From the NCBI GenBank assembly GCA_035063765.1, contig JAPSFT010000021.1, positions 18,237 to 82,236 of the forward strand: a DNA stretch of 64,000 nucleotides, in the 5' to 3' direction. The DNA is from Deltaproteobacteria bacterium (GTDB taxonomy: Bacteria; Myxococcota_A; UBA9160; PR03). Every line of letters begins with the position of its first letter. Positions within the stretch are counted from its first letter, which is position 1. A program made the position numbers and the translations under genes. A model generated the notes under the pieces. The model was not told the DNA's origin. It saw nothing but the letters and a program-made list of their open reading frames with translations, and ran no database searches. Of the stretch, positions 53,046 through 62,443 are shown piece after piece.

Positions 53046-55373
53046 CTACACCTTCGAGTCCTCGCGCCACAGCAGTGCAGCCGGCAGGAGCAGCAGGTCC
53101 GCGAGGAGTGCCATCACGATGCCAAGACTCGCCAGGAGACCGAACGCGACGAGCCCGCCCCAGCTCGAGAACATGAGGACGGCGAAGCCGAGAGCGAGGC
53201 AGATGCTCGTGACGACGATCGCCTCGCCCACTGTCTTGAGGGCGATCGTGATCGCTTCGAGGCGACTCTTGCCCGCACTCCGCTCCCGCTGGTAGCGGAG
53301 CGACATGTGAATCGTGTCGTCGTCGTTGATCGAGATCAGGACGGCCGCCACCATCGTGTTCGCCGGATCGACTGCGATGCCGAGCCAACCCATCACGCCG
53401 AGGAGCGCCAGCACGGGAAGCAGGTTGCAGAGGGTCGCCAGCGTTGCGAGCCCCGGCGACGACCAGAGAAGCGCCCAGAGAGTCACGGCGACCACTCCGA
53501 AGGCGCCCCCGAAGCTCCCCCACTGGGTCTCACGAATCCGCCGCTCCGCCAGCGCCGCGAGCTCGAGCCCACCGGCAAGCTCGACTCGGTAGCCCTGAGC
53601 TTCGACCTCGCGGTTGACTTGTTCGATGAAGCCCCGCACGCGGTCGACGTAGGGAAGCTGTTCCTGGCCGTTGAGCCAGCTGCGATGAACGGAGATGCGG
53701 GCTCGATCTCGATAGGTACGACCTCCCTCCGCGTCGGACGCAGCCTCGCTCCAGAAGGCGGAAACACCTTCGTGGGAAGCGACGAGCGGCATCTCGGCTT
53801 TGGCAGCCGCAACGAGCGCCTCGAACGACTCGGCTCGATGACCGCGGTCGATTCGATACGCCTCCTCGAGGAAGTCCAAGAAGCTCCAGGCGAATCCCGT
53901 GCTCGGCTCCTGATCGAAGTAGCGTTCCAGGCGCTCCAGGAGCCGCAGGGTCTCCTCGTCGTAGATCCGCTTCCCTTCCGGAACGGTGACGACGAGTTCG
54001 GTGGTCATCGGGCGCCGGAAGTTCGCCTCCATGAAGCGGACCGACCGGAGCACCAGGGACTGGTCGCCGAAGTCCACCTCGTAGTAGAGCCGGGGAATCC
54101 CGAGGGCGAGACCGACGAGCACCACTGCGCCAGTCGCCAGCACGAATGCGGGCCGGCTCCTCACTGCTGCAAGCGCGGCGTTGAGGAGGTCGCGCACCAT
54201 GCCGAGGCGAACACCCTGTGTCCCGCGGCTCCGGGGCGGCCTGAGACACAGCAGTGCGGGGAGAAGCGTGAACGTGCCGATGAAAGCGAGCCCGAGGCCC
54301 ATGCCCGCGGCGAGCCCGAACTGCCGGAAGCTCGTGAGATCGCTCAAGAGGAACGAAGAGAATCCCGCCGCGGTGGTGAAGCCAGCCCAGAGACAGCCCG
54401 GACCCACCTCGTCCGCCGCCTCGATCAGGGCTGCGGACGGCGTCGCAGCTCCATGACGGACGAAGGCGGTGATCAGATGGATCGCCGCCGTGATTGCGAT
54501 GACGACGAGCACGGGCGGCAGAGCCGCGAGGATCGAGGTCATCGGGAACGACAGGAGTGCCAGGATCCCGTGGATGGCCACGGTGAGGCCGCCGACGGCC
54601 AGGACCGGAAGGATCGTGAGCCAGACGTCCCGGAAGAACCACCACAGGATCGCCGCGATCAGGACGAACATCAGGAGCGTGAGCTTCAAGGAGTCCGAGT
54701 CGAGGTCGTCGTCCGCAACGACCGTCCAGACGGGATCGCCAGCGACGAAGATCTCCCCACCGAGCTCGTCCTGATAGCTCGGAACGAGCTCGAAGATGGC
54801 GTGCACGACGTCGCGGACGGGCTGGCTCTGCAGCGATTGGAGCTCGACGATGATTCCGCCTGTTCGTCCGTCCTTCGACACCACGATGTTCGAGAGGAAC
54901 GGCTCCGAAAGCGAGCGATCGACGAGCGCACGCCAGTCGTCGCTGAGCTCGTAGCGGCCGTCGCCATCCTGTCGGGCGATCGTCTGCGTTTCGAGCGGTC
55001 CGATCACGATCGGGGCGTTCAAGACGCTCTGCGTCTTGCGGACGTTCGGCAGCCGATCGAGGTCTCGCTGCAGCCTCCCGATGAACTCGAGCGCGCCCTG
55101 CTCCCGAACGGAGGCGCACACCCTGCTCCCCGGGCAACCGAACACCACGAGGACGTGCAGCCCGCTGTCGAATTCCTCGAAGAAGTCCGAGAGGCGCTGT
55201 ACGGCCGGATCGTCGGGCCCGAAGTACGCCGCGTAGCCGACTTCGCTGGTGAGCTGTGCAGCCTGAAAGAGCAGAGCCCCGGTCAGACCGAGGCCCATGA
55301 GGACCGTGAGGAGAGGTCGTCGAACGCTCAGCTCGGTGAGGCGACGAGCGAGGCTCGAGACGCGGTCCAGCAT
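53046..55373 (-). CDS. MMPL/RND family lipid-type exporter
   Basis: 775 residues from the ATG at 55373 (GGGGGAG nine bases upstream). Twelve membrane helices in two halves around periplasmic loops, as in HpnN-like exporters. Features: RRLTELSVRRPLLTVLMGLG, EVGYAAYFGPDDPAVQRLSD, VDFGDQSLVLRSVRFMEANF and STMVAAVLISINDDDTIHMS-like NTMVAAVLISINDDDTIHMS near residue 680. These pumps usually move hydrophobic lipids and pair with LolA-like proteins, here at 48148. Confidence 0.92.
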   Translation of the reverse strand: MLDRVSSLARRLTELSVRRPLLTVLMGLGLTGALLFQAAQLTSEVGYAAYFGPDDPAVQRLSDFFEEFDSGLHVLVVFGCPGSRVCASVREQGALEFIGRLQRDLDRLPNVRKTQSVLNAPIVIGPLETQTIARQDGDGRYELSDDWRALVDRSLSEPFLSNIVVSKDGRTGGIIVELQSLQSQPVRDVVHAIFELVPSYQDELGGEIFVAGDPVWTVVADDDLDSDSLKLTLLMFVLIAAILWWFFRDVWLTILPVLAVGGLTVAIHGILALLSFPMTSILAALPPVLVVIAITAAIHLITAFVRHGAATPSAALIEAADEVGPGCLWAGFTTAAGFSSFLLSDLTSFRQFGLAAGMGLGLAFIGTFTLLPALLCLRPPRSRGTQGVRLGMVRDLLNAALAAVRSRPAFVLATGAVVLVGLALGIPRLYYEVDFGDQSLVLRSVRFMEANFRRPMTTELVVTVPEGKRIYDEETLRLLERLERYFDQEPSTGFAWSFLDFLEEAYRIDRGHRAESFEALVAAAKAEMPLVASHEGVSAFWSEAASDAEGGRTYRDRARISVHRSWLNGQEQLPYVDRVRGFIEQVNREVEAQGYRVELAGGLELAALAERRIRETQWGSFGGAFGVVAVTLWALLWSSPGLATLATLCNLLPVLALLGVMGWLGIAVDPANTMVAAVLISINDDDTIHMSLRYQRERSAGKSRLEAITIALKTVGEAIVVTSICLALGFAVLMFSSWGGLVAFGLLASLGIVMALLADLLLLPAALLWREDSKV

Positions 55374-55695
55374 CTTCGCTCCCCCGGCTCGGGCCGGGGG
55401 CCCCGCCGCGAGGAGATTATACCGGCACAACTCGCCCTAAGCGTACGAATCGCCAAGGTTTTTCCAAAACCAATCGCAACCAAGAGGCGCAGCTGCGCCG
55501 CCAAGCGTCCAGAAATCAAACATGTTCTCGCAGATGTGGGGTCTCGCGCAGCGGTAGTCGTGATGCCGTGGCGACGCGCTCGGAAACGCCACGGTACCTG
55601 GCAAACCGTCGTCCATCATGCCGCGCGCCCGCGCGGGCTTGTCCTTCAGCCAGCGAGCAGCTCGGCACGGTCGCGGTAACCTTGGATTCGAAGCC
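55374..55695. other. divergent intergenic region
   Basis: 322 bases between the exporter operon and ynfA. Likely contains promoters for both, but none is recognised. Confidence 0.4.
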
Positions 55696-56019
55696 GTGAA
55701 CTCTTTCGCCGCCTTCGTCGCCGCAGCGTTCTTCGAGATCGCGGGATGCTTTGCCTTCTGGGCCTGGCTGCGTAGCGGCTGGCCGGCCTGGGTCGCAGTG
55801 CCGGGCGTGTTGAGCCTGGTGCTCTTCGCGGTGTGCCTGACCCGCGTGGACGCCGCCTACGCTGGCCGCGCCTACGCCGCCTACGGCGGCATCTACATCG
55901 CCTCGTCGCTCGCATGGCTCCGCGGCGTGGAAGGGATCATCCCAGATCGATGAGACCTGATTGGCGCCGGAATCGCCGTCCTCGGTGCCATGGTCGTGCT
56001 GCTCGGGCCCCGACCCTGA
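55696..56019 (+). pseudogene. ynfA: ynfA broken by an in-frame TGA
   Basis: From the GTG at 55696 the frame encodes a YnfA-type four-helix membrane protein ([40 protein letters not shown]). It stops at TGA 55951-55953, after 85 residues. Reading on in the same frame gives DLIGAGIAVLGAMVVLLGPR, the family's last helix, to the natural TGA at 56017-56019. The lost residue is the position where the family has Trp (TGG), so one G-to-A change explains the break. Full length would be 107 residues, the family norm. Confidence 0.85.
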
Positions 56020-56090
56020 GTTGGGGCTGGCGAGTTCGCGCAGACAACCCAGGCAGAGAGGCATGCTCGGCGTTTGGACGGATCGAGAGC

Positions 56091-58076
56091 TCACTTTCCC
56101 GCAGTCGCCTCGACGGGCGTGGAATCCGGAAGCGTGTACGCAATCACGTGGTCGCCAAGCGGCGAGCCGATTCCGATGTGCCCGCCCGGAGCGATGACGA
56201 CGTACTGCTTTCCAGCGGGCCGTAGCTTGTAACTGATCGGTCCCGCGTGGAGCCCCGCCGGCAGCTCGAACGTGGCGATCCGGTCTCCCGTCTCCGCGTC
56301 GTGCACGCGCAGGACCGGGCGCTTCGTGCCTGCGTGGAAGACGAGCCCGCTCGCGGTGGCGAGCGGGGGCCCGAAGGAAGGCCCGCCGAGGTCACCGTCG
56401 CCGACGCTGGTCGGCACGCTCCAGGCGATCGCTCCGCGCGAAAGGTCGGCGCCGACGAGAAACCCCCACGGTGGCCGGTTGCACGGCACGCCGTCGTGTT
56501 CGAGCAGGGTGCGCCCGGAGAGCGGGCTCAGCCGGTAGCGTTCGCCCGTCCCACGCCCGGTGAGGAGCCACCAGGTATTGCGGAGCGACGCGCCGCGCAG
56601 CGGCCAGACCTTCTGTCCGCCGCCCGTCGCGCGCTCCGACACGCGATCGAGCCGGATCACGTGCACGAGGTTCTGCACCGGCACGAAGAGCCGCTGGCGA
56701 CCGGGGTCCCAGGCCGCCCCCGACCAATTGGCGCCGCCGGCCGCGTAGGGGTAGACGACGGAGCCCCGCTCGCTCGGCGGCGTGAAGAGCCCCTCATTGC
56801 GCAGCTTCGCGAGCTTCTCGCTGCACGCCTTCGCGTGCTCGGATGTCGGCGCGTAGAGGTCCGCCTCGCGGAGCCGCTGGGGCACGAGCGGCGGCGGGGC
56901 GGTCGGAATCGGCTGAGTGGGCCATGATTGCTCTCCCGGCAGGTCGCTCTGTGGCACGGGACGCTCCTCCACCGGGAAGAGCGGCGTGCCAGTCTCGCGG
57001 TCGAGCACGAACACGAAGCCCTGCTTGGTGGCCTGCACGACCGCGTCCACGGCGTCGCCGTCGCGCTCGAGCGTCACGAGAACCGGGGGAGCCGCGAGAT
57101 CGTAGTCCCAAAGATCGTGGTGCACGGTTTGGAAGTGCCAGCGGCGCTCGCCGGTGCGCGCGTCGAGCGCCACCACGGAGTCCGAGTACAGGTTCGTGCC
57201 GGGCCGGTCGCCGCCGTAGTAGTCGGGGCTCGCGCTGCTGACCGGAAGGAACACGAGGCCGCGCTCTGGATCGGCGGTGATGGTGGACCAGACGTTGGCC
57301 GCACCGGTGAGGCGCGTGCCGGTCTCCCAGGTCTCGTGTCCCGGCTCACCGGGATGCGGGATCGTGTGGAAGGTCCAGCGCAGCGCGCCGCTCCGCACGT
57401 CGAAGGCGCGCACGTCTCCGGGTGGTGAATCGGGGCGCAGCGTGTCGGCGATCGAGGAGCCGACGATGATCACGTCGCCGACGACGGTAGCGGGCGAGGT
57501 GACGTTGTACTCCCAGTCGTCGTAGAGCGGCGCGATGCCCCGGCGCAGATCCACCGCGCCGCCGGCGCCGAAACCGGCGCAGGGCGTCCCGGTCGCGGCA
57601 TCGAGTGCGATCAGGCGCGCGTCGAGCGTCGCGAGGAAGACGCGACGGGCGCAGGGCCCGCTCGCCTCGCCGTCGTCGCGCCAGTACGCGACGCCTCGGT
57701 TGATCCACACGTTCGCGTAGGCGCGGCCGCCTTCGAGCTGGGGATCGAACGTCCAGAGCTCACGGCCCGTTTCGGGGTCGAGCGCGATCACCCGGTTGCG
57801 CGGGGTCGTGAAGAAGAGGCGGCCGTCGACGACGATCGGCGTCGACTCGAAGGCGCTGCCGCGGTTCACCCGCAGCGGGAACTTCCCCTCCCAGAAGTCG
57901 CCGTGTCGGTAGCTCCAGACGATCCGGAGCTGGCCCACGTTGTCGCGCGTGATGTCAGTGAGCGGCGAGAAGCGCCCGCCGCCGGGAGCGCCCTCGGTGA
58001 CGGGCCAGTCGGCGACCTGCGCGGCGGCTCGGGTCGAGAAGAGCGTCAGGGCCGCGGCGAGCGCGACTCGAGCCAT
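56091..58076 (-). CDS. PQQ-dependent dehydrogenase
   Basis: 661 residues from the ATG at 58076; longer frames add no signal. Periplasmic quinoprotein with an eight-bladed propeller: DWPVTEGAPGGGRFSPLTDI, VIALDPETGRELWTFDPQLE, the TVHHDLWDYDLAAPPVLVTL segment and the W-motif repeats; GGAVDLRRGIAPLYDDWEY is also present. It resembles the glucose/quinate-type family without the N-terminal membrane domain. Probable oxidation of a sugar or alcohol feeding the respiratory chain. Divergent from a TetR regulator. Confidence 0.9.
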   Translation of the reverse strand: MARVALAAALTLFSTRAAAQVADWPVTEGAPGGGRFSPLTDITRDNVGQLRIVWSYRHGDFWEGKFPLRVNRGSAFESTPIVVDGRLFFTTPRNRVIALDPETGRELWTFDPQLEGGRAYANVWINRGVAYWRDDGEASGPCARRVFLATLDARLIALDAATGTPCAGFGAGGAVDLRRGIAPLYDDWEYNVTSPATVVGDVIIVGSSIADTLRPDSPPGDVRAFDVRSGALRWTFHTIPHPGEPGHETWETGTRLTGAANVWSTITADPERGLVFLPVSSASPDYYGGDRPGTNLYSDSVVALDARTGERRWHFQTVHHDLWDYDLAAPPVLVTLERDGDAVDAVVQATKQGFVFVLDRETGTPLFPVEERPVPQSDLPGEQSWPTQPIPTAPPPLVPQRLREADLYAPTSEHAKACSEKLAKLRNEGLFTPPSERGSVVYPYAAGGANWSGAAWDPGRQRLFVPVQNLVHVIRLDRVSERATGGGQKVWPLRGASLRNTWWLLTGRGTGERYRLSPLSGRTLLEHDGVPCNRPPWGFLVGADLSRGAIAWSVPTSVGDGDLGGPSFGPPLATASGLVFHAGTKRPVLRVHDAETGDRIATFELPAGLHAGPISYKLRPAGKQYVVIAPGGHIGIGSPLGDHVIAYTLPDSTPVEATAGK

Positions 58077-58144
58077 GATTCGCGGGAGCAAGCAGAGTGG
58101 TCCTCCCAGCGGCCGGGGCCCTCCCAGGCACGCCGAGAAGGTAC

Positions 58145-58165
58145 TTGACTGACTCGGTTGGTCAA
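58145..58165. promoter_or_regulatory. palindromic operator-like site between PQQ dehydrogenase and TetR genes
   Basis: TTGAC at 58145-58149 and GTCAA at 58161-58165 are inverted, with further AC/GT pairs inside (21 bases, centre 58155). It is 15 bases before the TetR start and 69 before the dehydrogenase start, a normal place for an autoregulatory TetR operator. Confidence 0.55.
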
Positions 58166-58179
58166 CTACGATCCGGCTC

Positions 58180-58875
58180 ATGCCGCGCGCGATCCCCGAG
58201 AACCGCTTCCAGGACCTGCTCGACACGGCCACCGCCGTCTTCCTCGAACAGGGCTACCGGCGCACTCAGGTCGCCGACGTGGCCGCCCGCATGGGTCTGT
58301 CGAAGGGCTCGGTCTACACCTACGTGGAGAGCAAGGAGGCGCTCTTCGACTGCGTCCTCCGGCACGCGGACGGCTCGGGCCGCGTCGAGCTCCCGGAGCT
58401 GCTCCCAGTGCCGACGCCATCCACCGGCGCCACGCTCGAGCTGGTGGAAGAGCGCCTGTCGGAGGAGGGCGTCCTGCCTGCCCTCACAGCGGCGCTTGCG
58501 CGGACCCGCGTCACGGACGTGCGCGGCGAGCTGGAGGCGGTCCTAGGCGGGCTCTACGACGCGCTCGCGCGCCACCGCACCGCCATCAAGCTCGTCGAAC
58601 GCTGCGCGCCGGATTACCCCGAGCTCGCGAAGGTGTGGTACCGGGCCGGCCGCGAGGACGCGCTCGCGCGCCTCGGCCGATACCTCGACGACCGCGCTCG
58701 TCGCGGGCGGCTCCGGCGCTTCGACGACGGCGCCGTCGCCGCACGCATCGTGCTCGAGACGCTCGTCTTCTGGGCAGTCCATCGCCACTGGGATCCGTCG
58801 CCGCAGGCGGTCGACGAAGCATCGGCGAAACGCACCGCCCTCGCCTTCCTCACCAGCGCCCTCGTGAAGGACTGA
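58180..58875 (+). CDS. TetR family regulator
   Basis: 231 residues. N-terminal DNA-binding domain: FQDLLDTATAVFLEQGYRRT and VADVAARMGLSKGSVYTYVE, a standard TetR helix-turn-helix. The remaining 170 residues form the ligand domain. It probably controls itself, the divergent dehydrogenase, and the rightward genes that follow by two bases. Ligand unknown. Confidence 0.93.
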   Translation: MPRAIPENRFQDLLDTATAVFLEQGYRRTQVADVAARMGLSKGSVYTYVESKEALFDCVLRHADGSGRVELPELLPVPTPSTGATLELVEERLSEEGVLPALTAALARTRVTDVRGELEAVLGGLYDALARHRTAIKLVERCAPDYPELAKVWYRAGREDALARLGRYLDDRARRGRLRRFDDGAVAARIVLETLVFWAVHRHWDPSPQAVDEASAKRTALAFLTSALVKD

Positions 58876-58877
58876 CC

Positions 58878-60131
58878 GTGTCCGGAAACCCTGCTTCAAC
58901 GACCGCTCCGCCGCCGCGCCGCCGCGACATCGACTGGCTACGCGTGATCGCGGTGTATCTGCTCTTCGTGTTCCACGTCGCGATGGTGTTCAACCCGGCG
59001 CCCTTTTATCACATTCGCAACGGCGAGCAGAGCCTCGTCATGCTGGTCGGCGCCGGCTTCATCAGCCTCTGGCACATGCCGCTGTTCTTCCTGCTCGCGG
59101 GTTGGTCTGCGTACTCGTCGCTGAAGCTGCGAGGCACGGAAGCCTTCGCCAGAGAACGCGTCCTGAAGCTCTGGGTGCCGCTGGTGACCGGCTGCGTGCT
59201 GCTCATGCCGGCGATCAAGTATTTCGAGCTCCGCAGCGGTCTCGACGCCAACTACACCGGACTGTACGTGAGCCCGTCGCTGCAGCTCAGCTTCGCGCCA
59301 GTGATTCCCACGGGCCTGCCGGTAATGGAGCCGTTCGAGGAATCGTTCCTCGAGTTCCTGCCGACCTTCTTCACGCAGCTCGACCGCTTCACGTGGGCGC
59401 ATCTCTGGTTCGTGGCGTACCTGCTGGTGTTCACCGTGCTCTTCCTGCCGCTGTTCCGCTGGCTGCGCGACCGTCGCGGAGAGCTGACGCGCGCGCCGGG
59501 CTGGTGGGTCTACCTGCCGATCGTTCCGCTGGTCCTGGTCCAGGTGTTCCTGCGCCCGCATTGGCCCGGCTTGCAGAACCTCTACGACGACTGGGCGAAC
59601 GTCGGCTACTACAGCACGTATCTCCTCGCGGGCTTCCTTCTCGCCCGCTACCCGGCGCTCGAGCACGCCGTGCACCGCGAGTGGCGGCGCGCTCTCGTCG
59701 TCGGACTCGCCACCACGCTCGTGCTCCTGCTCGGCGTGCTCGGCGTCTTCGCGGCGCCCAGCGTGCTGCTCGCGGGCTCGGCCGTCGCAGGCTGGTGCTT
59801 CGTGCTGGCGCTGCTCGGAGCAGCGCATCGCTTCCTCATCTCGGTGAGGACGGGACTGCCCTACCTCACCGAATCGGCCTTCCCGGTGTACTGGCTCCAT
59901 CAGTCGGCGATCGTCCTGATCGGCTATCCGATCCTCCACCTCGAGCTCGGCATCGCGACCAAGTACACCCTCCTGCTCATCGCGTCGGTCTGCGCGACGC
60001 TCGCCGTGTATCACTGCGTCGTTCGCCGTTCTACGATCACGCGTTTCTGCGTTGGCATGAAGCTCCGCCCGACCGGTGCGCCGGAGCACCGGCCCGCGCG
60101 CCCCATCGAGGCGGTCGTGGGGCAGTCGTGA
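58878..60131 (+). CDS. acyltransferase 3 family membrane protein
   Basis: 417 residues from the GTG two bases after the TetR stop. Ten or so membrane helices. The family start is DIDWLRVIAVYLLFVFHVAM, with the catalytic-type His in FVFH; further conserved segments are FISLWHMPLFFLLAGWSAYS and AHLWFVAYLLVF. C-terminal YLTESAFPVYWLHQSAIVLI. Such enzymes O-acylate sugars or lipids at the inner membrane. Co-transcribed with TetR and the next two genes. Confidence 0.92.
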   Translation: MSGNPASTTAPPPRRRDIDWLRVIAVYLLFVFHVAMVFNPAPFYHIRNGEQSLVMLVGAGFISLWHMPLFFLLAGWSAYSSLKLRGTEAFARERVLKLWVPLVTGCVLLMPAIKYFELRSGLDANYTGLYVSPSLQLSFAPVIPTGLPVMEPFEESFLEFLPTFFTQLDRFTWAHLWFVAYLLVFTVLFLPLFRWLRDRRGELTRAPGWWVYLPIVPLVLVQVFLRPHWPGLQNLYDDWANVGYYSTYLLAGFLLARYPALEHAVHREWRRALVVGLATTLVLLLGVLGVFAAPSVLLAGSAVAGWCFVLALLGAAHRFLISVRTGLPYLTESAFPVYWLHQSAIVLIGYPILHLELGIATKYTLLLIASVCATLAVYHCVVRRSTITRFCVGMKLRPTGAPEHRPARPIEAVVGQS

Positions 60132-60376
60132 ACCGGGGTGCGAGGGAAGGCAGAGCGAAGCGATGCGGAAGCGTGCGGCTGTACGCACCCCTGGCCGGGT
60201 TCGTCGTCCCGACCCTGGTGATCGGCTACGGGGTGGTGATTCCGCGCAGCTGCATCGCGGGCTGGAACGAGCTCTCGGTGGGCTTCGCGGCCACCGTCGC
60301 TGGCGCGTGCCTGACCTACGTCGCGGGGCTGCGCGTGGCGACTCGCGACACCGGGAAGCGCGATGGCGAAGCCTGA
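60128..60376 (+). CDS. small membrane protein
   Basis: 82 residues from a GTG overlapping the acyltransferase stop (GTGA). Two hydrophobic helices (LYAPLAGFVVPTLVIGYGVV and VGFAATVAGACLTYVAGLRV). Ends 14 bases inside the methyltransferase gene. No family recognised; coupling suggests an accessory role. Confidence 0.65.
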   Translation: MNRGAREGRAKRCGSVRLYAPLAGFVVPTLVIGYGVVIPRSCIAGWNELSVGFAATVAGACLTYVAGLRVATRDTGKRDGEA

Positions 60377-61004
60377 GCTCATCGCCCGGCAGTCGCGCCT
60401 GCCGAGCGGGTGGCTGGGCGAGATCGTGGCCCGCCTGATGGCCTTCGAGACCGAGCCGGCGAACCGGATCGCCGTGCAGGAGCTTGCGGTCCAGCCGGAA
60501 GAGAGGGTCCTGGAGGTCGGCTGCGGGCACGGCCGGACGCTCGCCCGCCTCGCCGGAGCGGGCTGCGCCTTCCTCGCCGGGATCGATCCCTCGGAGGTCA
60601 TGGTCCGGCTCGCGCGAAGGCGCATGCGACGCTGGATCGACTCGGGCCAGGCCGACGTGTCGCTCGCGGCAAGCGCGAAGATCCCCCACGCGGATGGGCG
60701 TTTCGACGCCGTCTTCGGCGTGCACGTGGTCTACTTCTGGAGCGAGCCCACGGCCGACCTCCGCGAGATCCGCCGCGTGCTGCGACCCGGCGGGCGAGTG
60801 CTCCTCGGCTACCGGCCACGCGACGCGGAGACCCTCGCCGCGCTGCCGGCCAGCGTCTATGCGCTCCGCTCCGTCGACGAGACCGAGCGGCTTCTCGCCG
60901 ATTCGGGCTTCGTCGAGATCCGCTCGGCCGAGCACGCGATCGGCCGGGCTCGATTCGTCTGCACGCATGCGCGCCGTCCCGCGCCGGCGCCGGGTCCGGG
61001 ATGA
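60363..61004 (+). CDS. class I SAM-dependent methyltransferase
   Basis: 213 residues. Motif I VLEVGCGHGRTLARLAGAG, AGIDPSEVMVRLARRRM, motif II DGRFDAVFGVHVVYFWSEPT and motif III LRRVLRPGGRVLLGY-like REIRRVLRPGGRVLLGYRPR. Small-molecule methyltransferase of Methyltransf_11 type. Last gene of the TetR-led rightward unit or second to last if the next is included. Confidence 0.9.
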   Translation: MAKPELIARQSRLPSGWLGEIVARLMAFETEPANRIAVQELAVQPEERVLEVGCGHGRTLARLAGAGCAFLAGIDPSEVMVRLARRRMRRWIDSGQADVSLAASAKIPHADGRFDAVFGVHVVYFWSEPTADLREIRRVLRPGGRVLLGYRPRDAETLAALPASVYALRSVDETERLLADSGFVEIRSAEHAIGRARFVCTHARRPAPAPGPG

Positions 61005-61125
61005 CAACCCTCCCCTACGTACCGCGCTGTCGCGCCGGCGTTGCCGCGTTTGGTCGAGCCCGACCGCGTGCCGAGGTCGACCCGCGCGCGGGCGACCAGT
61101 CCAGCGCGGCGCCATACTGACAGTC

Positions 61126-61926
61126 ATGCCCGACTCGGGGGAGGCGTCCTATCAGCTCGCGCGAGGCGCGGCTCTGGCCGCAGCGCTCGTGCTCGGCCTC
61201 GCGCTCGAGCGTTGGAAGCCCCACGCACGCCTGCGTCCCGCCTGGCGGACGAACTTTGGTCTCTGGGCGGTCGACGGCCTCGTGATGGGCGTGCTCTGTG
61301 GCGCCTGCGGCTGGATCGTCGGCGCCTGGGCTGCCGACCGCGGGCTGGGATTGCTCGCGTGGACGGGAGCCGGCCCGTGGATCTCCGTCGGAGTCGGCAT
61401 CGTCGGGCTCGACGCGGTCTCCTACCTCTGGCATCGCGCCAATCACCAGGTGCCACTCCTCTGGCGCTTCCACCAAGTCCACCATGGCGACAGGAGCTTC
61501 CACGTCACCACGGCGCTTCGCTTCCACCCGGGGGAGCTGCTCCTCGCTCTCCCCGTGCGCCTCGCCGCGATCGTGGCTCTTGGCGTCCCGGCGGCGGGCG
61601 TGCTCCTCTTCGAGCTCGTATTCGGTGTCGCCAATCTGCTCGAGCACGGGAATTTCGATCTTCCCCGGCGCAGCGAGCGACTCGTCCGCCGCCTCTTCAT
61701 CACCCCGACGCTCCACCGCGCCCACCACGCGTCGGACTGGCGCGAGCTCGACACCAACTTCGGCACCGTGTTCTCGACCTGGGACCGACTCGGCCGAACC
61801 TTCCACGCGAGCGAGCCTGGCCGCCGGGTCGTCACCGGGCTCCCGGACTGGTCGCGCCGCGAGGCGCCCGCGCTCGCCGAGTCGCTCCTGCTGCCCGTCA
61901 CCCGCGGCCGCAGCCGCGCTCATTGA
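61126..61926 (+). CDS. sterol desaturase/fatty acid hydroxylase family protein
   Basis: 266 residues from the ATG at 61126. Membrane di-iron hydroxylase with the four-helix membrane core and the three His boxes: HRANH, HQVHHGDRSFH and HRAHH. N-terminal RGAALAAALVLGLALERWKP. Substrate could be a sterol, carotenoid or lipid. 121 bases after the methyltransferase, so likely in the same direction but perhaps its own promoter. Confidence 0.92.
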   Translation: MPDSGEASYQLARGAALAAALVLGLALERWKPHARLRPAWRTNFGLWAVDGLVMGVLCGACGWIVGAWAADRGLGLLAWTGAGPWISVGVGIVGLDAVSYLWHRANHQVPLLWRFHQVHHGDRSFHVTTALRFHPGELLLALPVRLAAIVALGVPAAGVLLFELVFGVANLLEHGNFDLPRRSERLVRRLFITPTLHRAHHASDWRELDTNFGTVFSTWDRLGRTFHASEPGRRVVTGLPDWSRREAPALAESLLLPVTRGRSRAH

Positions 61927-61987
61927 CCTCGGTTTGCGCGGCGGCTGGCCGCGGGACGTCTCCCGCTTCTGCAGGGCCGACTGGTGC

Positions 61988-62410
61988 TTACCGGGGCTCC
62001 ATTCCGCTCTTGCCACCGAGGCGCGGCAGCCCGTCCCCGAGCTCGATCCAGCCGGCGCGATCGTCCCAGAACAGGTGCGCGCGGGGGACGGCGCCGTGGT
62101 CGGCGCCCAGGCACGCGAGCGCGACGTCGATCACGCCCGGGTGCGTGTCGAGCGTGCAGAACATCGTGCTCCCACACGTGCGGCAGAACGAGCGCGTCCC
62201 GATCTCGGACGAGCGATAGCGCGTGACGTCGTCCTCGCCCGCCGTGATGCGCACGCGCTCCTCGGGCACGGCTGCCCAGGTCACGAAAGCCGCTCCGTGC
62301 GCGCGCTGGCAGATCGTGCAGTGGCAGTGCGCGACCCGGTCGAGCACCGCGCCGACCTCGAAGCGGACGGCGCCGCAGAGGCACGAGCCGGCGATGACGT
62401 GTTCACCCAT
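61988..62410 (-). CDS. GFA family (Mss4-like) zinc protein
   Basis: 140 residues. Zinc-binding GFA/S-(hydroxymethyl)glutathione-type fold with its Cys pairs: SCLCGAVRF, HCHCTICQRAHGA and RTCGSTMFCTLD. Most members are not true Gfa enzymes, so the reaction is uncertain. Convergent with the hydroxylase gene. Confidence 0.92.
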   Translation of the reverse strand: MGEHVIAGSCLCGAVRFEVGAVLDRVAHCHCTICQRAHGAAFVTWAAVPEERVRITAGEDDVTRYRSSEIGTRSFCRTCGSTMFCTLDTHPGVIDVALACLGADHGAVPRAHLFWDDRAGWIELGDGLPRLGGKSGMEPR

Positions 62411-62443
62411 GCCCGAAATCGTCGCCGAAGAAGCGGGACGGCG

